Shown: piece by piece, positions 57,129 to 64,000 of the stretch
Layout of the letters: each line of letters begins with the position of its first letter
Position numbering within the stretch: the stretch's first letter is position 1
DNA from: Isoperla grammatica
Lineage: Eukaryota > Arthropoda > Insecta > Plecoptera > Perlodidae
DNA length: 64,000 nt
Assembly: GCA_945910005.1 (NCBI GenBank)
Contig: OX246743.1
Location: forward strand, 43,682,736 to 43,746,735
Reading direction: 5' to 3'
Program-made: the position numbers and the translations under genes
Notes under the pieces: generated by a model
What the model saw: only the letters and a program-made list of their open reading frames with translations
Database searches by the model: none
Told to the model about the DNA's origin: nothing

Positions 57129-58774
57129 CATAATAATCTTCCTCACTAAGTTGGTAAGCCTGGTAACGAAGCTAACCGTTTAGTTAGTTAGATAGATGAA
57201 CGGGGTAACTAACATCATCGAGAATAGATTGCATCATGTCTTCAATTTACATCTCACCACAAGTGATGTCGTAACTAAGTAAAATCCCCCCGATTTGGCG
57301 TTCGAGAATAATTAACGAGATCAACACAAATATTTAGAACATAGAATTGAATTTTAAATTATTTTACTTTCAATATCTACAGATATTCAGACAAAAAATA
57401 TGCAAAATTGTTTGTGTTTTGATAAAATCAGACCATTTCAATAATATCGCAATTACAAACATTTAGTTATTAAACGTCATTGAAAGGTACGAACATAAAT
57501 CTCTAATAAATTCCACTCTTCAAGTTATTTGTGCGCGAACGAGTGTTGTATTTTCATATACACTGCCCCCTTTCTATCGCGGCGAGATCGGTGAGTGAGT
57601 GACTCACAGGGAAACCCATACGCATCCCCCCCTCCCGCTACAAATATCGATAAAGTGGCAGTTTTACAGCACACGAATCGCGTGCCGGTAGGTCGTATGC
57701 CCTAGCTGCCTGGGTGTTGTATACAACTTCATAATAGTGGATAAGACATAACATGTTTTTTTTTTGTACTTTTCCATCTTGTAGTTTACAATAATTTGTC
57801 GACAAGAGGAAACGATAGGTTTTAATGAGTGAGCAGAGATTATATACTACTATATACTCCACGTGGGGTTTCCTGTGTTTTAATCGTGATGTGACGTAGG
57901 TATAATTGGGTGTTTACAAGTACAACTTATATTGAGTAACAAACAATCGTGGTTATGGACAAGTTATATCCTGGTTGTCGCTGCGTCCCGGGTCATCACG
58001 TATTGAAGGACTGTGACTTATGAGAAGAAGGAAGTTACGTGCATGGTAAGCGAGGGGTAATATTAACGGATACCTACTTTACATTATGTTGTTTGCACGT
58101 ACATACTTGATTTAATAAAATGTAAAGAAATAAACGGTTGCTATAGTTTTTTGACGATTTTCTTAAAAAATATAAAATATTGAGTGGGTCGTTGGTCTTG
58201 TAAATTTATTCCTGCTTACAGTGTAAGTCCTGATTTCGACCCCCTGTTTGGGGTGTTTTTTTTTTTTTTTTTTTTATCTTTGGAAATTGACTTAGATCTA
58301 TCTATAATACTGGCGAGTAAAACAATAGTACGAAAAAATAATAATATTTGAGATTGTTCTCTGTTTTTTCCCGTTTGATTCTCTTTGATTTTATGTTTGT
58401 AGGTGTTTTCGTTACTGTGATTTTAAAAGAGGCAGAATAACTTATTGCTTCAATCCATTACAATGAAAGGTATATTGTTCTTAAAATAATGTTCTCAATA
58501 ACACACGTTTAATTAATCCGTGAGTTATGTTCTACGAATCATTTCAGATTGTCTCTTGGGAAGAGAAACCCGTTTCTACCCGCCCGAGGCCCAAATCATC
58601 TGATCGCGTTTAGACGGGGTCGTTATCAAAGCTTGGCGTTAATAATTCCCATCCCCTGCTAGAAAGGGTGAAGGAACATCCGTTTGCCTCGGAACCAATC
58701 AAACGCTCTTTTTATACCCGTCGTCTCATCGGCCGTGATCGATTGAAGTCGGACACGTTCGCTCGCGGGCGACG

Positions 58775-58932
58775 TTGACAGACAGATAGACATATGGACA
58801 GATAGACAGACGGACTGACTGATAGATGGATAGACAGGTTGACAGACAGATAGACGTACAGACGGACAGACAGACAGACGGACAGAGAGATGGACAGACA
58901 GACAGAAGGACAGACAGACAGACAGACGAGAA
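58775..58932. repeat. (GACA)n-type tetranucleotide array
   Basis: GACAGACAGATAGACA-like words over ~155 bp with GGAC and GATA variants. Open frames of Leu/Ser/Val/Cys repeats across it are artefacts. Confidence 0.95.
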
Positions 58933-60120
58933 CTCGACGTTTCAATCGACTGGTCGATAGAGGTGTTTGATTTAGTTGTACAAACATTGCAGCGAGAGAA
59001 TAATGGGCGACGCCATGTTTTTATCTCGCGAGATCTCGTATTGGATTTCATTTTAATTAACTTTGCGAAGCCAACTTGAATGTTACATAAAGCCTCTTAG
59101 AATTATCTTATACATTAATATTTTAGAATGTGCACAAGTAAGTCAAATATAGTGTATAAGATTACAATACACAACGTTGTCTTACGTTCATGAGATATAT
59201 GACTGACGTGCGGCTTTAAAATTTTGTCTACCCCTACGTTCTAATGCTATACAAAGTTGTCATTGTATATACATGCCTATATTGTTTATCGTGTGGCAAA
59301 GTACCCCGACGCTACGCCACTGCTCTCGACTCGAGTTCAATAAATCGTGTCTCTCAATGATTGTTGTCGAGTCATTTCGTCACGTGGTCGCGTCGTCATG
59401 CATTTGATGACTCTCCGTGATGACTCTCCGTGTTCCGTGCATGACCGTCGGCCACCGTCCATCCAGAACCACCAACCAAAAAGCGCGAGCTCCTCTGTTG
59501 ACATTTCTTCACGTCGCGACTCTACTAATAAAAGATATATAACGTTTCTATTCGGTCGCGGAGAAAGAAGAATGTATTTTTAGATGGGCACTTTAACTAA
59601 GTTGTCATGTACCATTAAACATCAACTCCGGATGTTTTTATGCTTGTCTTGCCCTCTCTTTGTGTGTCAATCTCGACGAGTGACTTAACAAACAAGTAGA
59701 GTAAGTAGAATAGAATTCAAGGGCGCTTACAGAATTTTTACCAGAAGTGCGCGTGGGGGGTGGGGGGGGGGATGCAATGAACATTTCGTTAACCTACATA
59801 CACACCCTCGCATTCACACAAGTACACATACAACAAGTGTCTACGGCGTAATAATAAAACCAATAGCAATGCATAATAGTGAATAATAGTGCATAATAGT
59901 TCGTTTGCAGCCAAAAGGGGCGCCACCCACAGTCGCCCTGATCATAGTGTGCTAAAAATATCGTTATTTTATTAGAAAGGTGTTTTGAAATACAGAAATA
60001 TTTAGTGGAAAATGTTTAAAGAAAAATTCATCAGAAAGAACACTAAACTCTCTAAGAGGTGACTTATTTCGTTTTAGTTTGTGACAATTTTAGAGTATTT
60101 TACCACAGATAAGGCTGGGG

Positions 60121-60192
60121 TTCCGCAGGGTATTCTGCAGGATATTGTGCAGGATATTCTGCAGGGCGTTCTGCAGGGTATTCCGCAGGGTA
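60121..60192. repeat. 12-bp tandem repeat, six units
   Basis: TTCCGCAGGGTA, TTCTGCAGGATA, TTGTGCAGGATA, TTCTGCAGGGCG, TTCTGCAGGGTA, TTCCGCAGGGTA. The period is a multiple of three, but no convincing open frame surrounds it. Confidence 0.95.
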
Positions 60193-60589
60193 GCTCGTTT
60201 TAAATGTCCTCCCGCAAGTAGGACGTTATTCCCGTTGGACGCGAGATAATGGGCGAGCGCAGTCTATTTTTAGAGAGTGAATACCCGGGAGTCCACATCA
60301 GCGATTGCAGAAGAGGAAAAACCGCGCTTTTCAACAGCTCCTCGCGATATCACCGGATGGGAAACAGACTTGACGTGGTCGCTCGATAGTGGCGAAACAA
60401 AAAACAACTTACAATCGTTTGTTTTATATCCTTTCGCGGGTTATTACGAACACGTAGGAAAAACCATTGTATGTACATTGAAACAAGCCATGCAGTTATT
60501 CAACATTTGTTAATTAATAATTGTACAACGTTTCTTGTTGTATCTCCGTTGGTGTTGAGGATTTACTCCTGCTTCTAATGAAGAATAGA

Positions 60590-60710
60590 AAGAGTTCGAT
60601 TCCCGGTTCGGGGTTTCTTTAGTTCGAAAAATTACTTATCTGTCTGCTATACATGGTGCGTGTGTTCTATTGAAGCCATCATAGCAACGAAGCACCTAAA
60701 TGGTATAATA
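60590..60710 (+). mobile_element. SINE fragment with B box
   Basis: GAGTTCGATTCCCGGTTCGG matches a tRNA-type B box; the downstream GAAGCCATCATAGCAACGAA resembles the SINE-like tail near 53400. Confidence 0.45.
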
Positions 60711-61235
60711 TCCCCCACTAAACCTCAGTTACTCTAACTGAATGGATATGAAATATATTTTATTTTATATTTATTGAACGTTTTGTCATGGCTGTATAAG
60801 TGAACCGTGTACACCACCCCATTTGTATCGTATTTCTTCTGAATGTGACTAATTTGGAAAAGGCAGTTTTCTGAATTCTACTAATGATTTACGGATCCTA
60901 TTTCTTTCCCCGGAAGAAGTCTGTCCTCGTATAATCCATACATCACAACAGCATTCAAACCAAAATCTAGACCTACGCAGCCACTCCCTTTTTGGCGTGT
61001 CATAGAAATAATATGGCAAATTCGCTCATGGGTAAAAAAATACGCGAAGTAGAGTCAGTATCTACATGTTTTCTCGCTGTTATCTCGCGTTATCAATAAA
61101 TTCGTTTGTTGGTCTTACACCTTTCACAGGAGGTGTGAGTGTGAGTACAACCTTGGCATTCATTGTCGCTTTACCCACTGTGCTAACACCGCTCTAAGTA
61201 TAAACCAACAAACACTCCGTTGAACTTAGCGCTAC

Positions 61236-61560
61236 GTTTACAGTTGGATCAGGGACGTAGGAAGGGAAGGGAAAAGGTGTCCTTCCAACCACTACGTTTA
61301 CAGTTGGATCAGGGGCGTAGGAAGGGGCAAGGTGTCTCTCAAACCACTACATTTATAGTTGGATCAGGGTCATAGGAAGGGTCCCTCAAACCACTACGTT
61401 TACAGTTGGATCAGGGGCGGAGGAAGGGAAAGGGGTCTGTCAAACCACTACATTTACAGTTTTATCAGGGAGGAAGGGGCAAGGGATATCTCAAACTCAC
61501 CATTAATAACCACTACATACAGTTGAATTGGATGGACCAGGGGCGTAGGAAGGGGCAAGG
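61236..61560. repeat. ~60-bp minisatellite, five to six units
   Basis: Units begin CTACGTTTACAGTTGGATCA and continue GGGGCGTAGGAAGGGGCAAG. Copies vary in length. A single further copy sits at 62273-62312. Confidence 0.92.
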
Positions 61561-61895
61561 CTCGCGCAATCGCTCGTCAATCCCATTTGCTGGCCATAAA
61601 AATAAGATTGAAAGGATATCTAATAAGAAAAATAGCCATTAATTGGTGTAAAACGCTTAGATTTCCTGTATCGTGTAGCTTTTTAAAATGAAACGTTTTC
61701 CATTTCCCGATTTGTTTCGAGATAGCTAGTACACGCCCCTGTCACAATATAATTATGTTACCCGGTTTGCATGTTATTCATGGCTACGCCCTTGCCTGTT
61801 ATAAATGTGCAAGCCAAGTCGTAATGCATTTTTTAAAGCGGCTACACTAGAGGTATAATTAAATACATCCTATTCTTAAATGCGTTTAATACCAT

Positions 61896-61990
61896 CTGAG
61901 TCGTTATATAATATTTATTAAGTTCCCTCAACGCAACTCCTACTAACGAGTCGTTATAATATTATTTTATTAAGTTCCCTCAACGCAACG
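61896..61990. repeat. Direct duplication, ~57-bp unit
   Basis: GAGTCGTTATATAATATTTA to TTCCCTCAACGCAACTC recurs directly, starting GAGTCGTTATAATATTAT at 61948. Confidence 0.9.
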
Positions 61991-62039
61991 TTCGCATGCA
62001 ACTAACGATATAGCCAAGTCCAATTATACTACCAATTTA

Positions 62040-62230
62040 TGTTCCTACTTCTCTAGTTCCTATACCGTCGACTTGAAACAGGTGCTTAGGGATAATTCAC
62101 GCCCTTGGGTTGGATACCTGTAAACTCGCAACACAGGGGGCGTGACACGAGACCTCTGCGGAAGACGATTGAACGCCAGTATTCTGTTGATTTTCGTTGT
62201 AGTAGCGTGCATGATAGCTGCTGTAGATAA
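62040..62230. mobile_element. Dispersed repeat related to 6735-6930
   Basis: Shares CTTCTCTAGTTC, ACGCCCTTGGGTTGGA / ACACCCTTGGGTTGGA, GGCGTGACA and TTGATTTTCGTTG / GGATTTTCGTTG in the same order with the intron 4 stretch. Non-coding. Confidence 0.6.
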
Positions 62231-62307
62231 GGATCTGAGGTCGCTATGAGACTTGTTACGCTGAGGCTAGTATACATTTACAGTTGGATCAGGGGCGGAG
62301 GAAAGGG

Positions 62308-62405
62308 AAGAGCGATCGGTATTTGCGCGCTATTGTCTCGGGCGGTTCGCTGATTGTCTAGGAATATCCCGGATGTGACGAAAGCATGTGTAAGGATGTC
62401 TTGGG
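62308..62405. mobile_element. MITE-like element, family C copy 2
   Basis: GAGCGATCGGTATTTG, TTCGCTGATTG and GACGAAAGCAT match 29440-29520; termini are more decayed. Confidence 0.5.
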
Positions 62406-62410
62406 TTGCC

Positions 62411-62620
62411 TATATAAGTATTATTATAATGATGAGTAGTTAGCGGTGCCTTGTTTACTAGTTTGTAGTTGTGGAATTCCGCGCTCGCTTCCGTTTTGGC
62501 CGAGAAATTTTAATTCCGATCTTGCATTCCTGTTTGATTCCCACTTCCGCCGCAGTCATTACGAGCGCTAACGACTCGGCTCGCCGGCGCGTTACTTTGC
62601 TAACTAGTATTTCCCTGATT
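62411..62620 (+). promoter_or_regulatory. Candidate TATA promoter with GC-rich leader
   Basis: TATATAAG at 62411 followed by a GC-richer block (62480-62600) with CCGCGCTCGC and CGGCTCGCCGGCGCG words. Possible upstream promoter of a gene beyond the window. Confidence 0.2.
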
Positions 62621-64000
62621 TTAAATTGCTTTTCAATTTACAGATAGCAATTTTGCGCGTTATAGATAGTTTTGTAATTAATGGTTTAACACTAGGTGTT
62701 ATAACTGCGTGTTCGGCATAACGTTTTTCTTATAATAACGGTAAATAGTTGATGATATTGGGGCTTTACGAATCGTGTTTTGGCAGCGATGTTAATCGAG
62801 ACGATCGTTGAGTACTCGGGTGATCTATGAAGATAATCGACATTGTTGCCCAAGCCGGGATTCGAATCTGAAACGCAAGAAATAGTTGAATGTGGACATA
62901 AATTTTACAATGGTTGTCAGTACGATTAGTCCTACAGGTGTTATGTAGTTTGCACATTATGTATGTTGTGATAATGATAGTTGCATGGCTGTCAGTGTAT
63001 CTATAAACATGCATATATCTAATGTACACGGTTATTCAGGATGGCTAACCCCGATTTTTTAAACATTTTAAATTTTTAATACATTATACAATTGTTCATG
63101 AAAGTAATTGGGATTTTCATTTTTTTTCATGATGAATCTATCTTTCAGTGATATTTTGAATTGTTCGCGAAAAGAAAACTCTTCCGAAGCATAATTTGTA
63201 GCTCTTTATTGTTTTGATAGGTAGGTAGGCCTATACAAGCTTTGATGTTACCTGCTTGTAGTTAAAGGCGCATTATGTGTTTTGTAATATTAAATCGTTA
63301 AAGAGGGCAGGGCCGCACCTGTGGTTTAAAATGATAGTTTTTGACAAAGATCTTGGGCGCCCAATCATTACAGGCGATGGGTTAGGCCCCAGACCGCAAC
63401 GCAAGCGGATGAAGGAAAGGAAATAGACTTGCATGGACCTCACACCTTGCAAAGACACTCCCCGAGTACCGTGTGACCGCACACGTGACCTTATTATCAC
63501 AAGCTTTTCATGTGGCCACAAACACCGCCAAATGAAACTGATCCTTTGAGTAAGAGTGCTGTTTAGTTTATTATTTACTGCTAAACATACTGCCCACTTT
63601 CGATGCGAAGAATATTTTTGCTTTTCCTTGTTGTTGCTCTTTATGTGCACATACCAGTATACATTTACAAGTGGAGAAACTATGTTTGCACAACAAAACA
63701 TGTATACCTTATTTCTAAGGTTTTATATATATTTACAAAGACCGAAACGAGCGTGCGCTTTCGATTACTCAATTCTAATTGCTTAGGATTTGTGACGTCA
63801 GAATTAGACTTAGAAATAGAATTAGTAACGAAAAATAGGCTTTCGGACACGTCCGCAAACATAGTCTTCTCTGTTCTATAATTATATTGTTGACGACATC
63901 ACGAGAGAAACGAAATCGTTTAGTAATTAATTATAGCGGAAAGTTGTAGAAATTCAGTGTACATTTTTGGTCTCCACATATCAAGTTCTCAGTTTGATCG

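Larger units (their letters stand above)
50374..64000. other. Long region without a confident gene
   Basis: About 13.6 kb where no exon of a known family is seen on either strand. It holds repeats, SINE fragments and several TATA/donor combinations listed separately. It may be the 5' regulatory and first-intron region of a gene beyond the window. Confidence 0.4.

Noticed and set aside
58659..59051. Cys/Leu/Ser/Val repeat frames
   Set aside because: Translations of the GACA array.

Overview
The window is animal nuclear DNA: spliced genes with GT-AG introns and phase-consistent exons, AT-rich intergenic DNA, and many short transposons. The first gene's domain order (Kunitz, laminin-G, EGF and a Caspr-type fibrinogen-like domain) resembles arthropod axotactin, and the second gene is an HDAC1/Rpd3 orthologue. 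An arthropod, probably an insect and possibly hemipteran-like, fits best; that is inference, since no species marker is present.

Layout. 1-1090: a 70-bp satellite. 1592-30858 (+): an axotactin-like neurexin-superfamily gene, 28 coding exons, open at its 5' end (signal peptide upstream of the window). It encodes Kunitz - Pro/Thr linker - LamG1 - EGF1 - LamG2 - LamG3 - EGF2 - Caspr-like fibrinogen domain - LamG4 - EGF3 - LamG5 - EGF4 - LamG6 - transmembrane segment - acidic cytoplasmic tail. Every exon joins in phase; the joined frame is about 1,940 residues (long C-terminus) or 1,868 (short C-terminus). Intron 19 holds a 3.5-kb CR1-like non-LTR retrotransposon. 30.9-40.8 kb: convergent intergenic DNA with 3'UTRs, foldback elements and a possible distal HDAC exon at 36073-36143. 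40860-48385 (-): complete seven-exon HDAC1/Rpd3, 478 aa. 48.4-64 kb: no confident coding region, but a TCTCGCGA-type promoter element, several TATA-plus-donor first-exon candidates, SINE fragments, minisatellites and poly-G tracts.

Most striking feature: in the axotactin-like gene, short tandem duplications repeatedly straddle splice junctions. There are eight copies of the acceptor of exon 9, four of the donor of exon 11, sixteen of the donor of exon 14, six of the acceptor and four of the donor of exon 16, a displaced copy of the donor of exon 22, and a duplicated stop/3'UTR segment in exon 26. In the two acceptor arrays, extra copies read into in-frame stops; at exon 16 the donor repeat could make in-frame 12-nt microexons. 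Several introns also carry SINEs or foldback elements within about 10-50 nt of a splice site.

Limits: all calls are by eye from sequence. Exon borders rest on AG/GT signals, phase agreement and family motifs. Tandem arrays could be partly affected by assembly.
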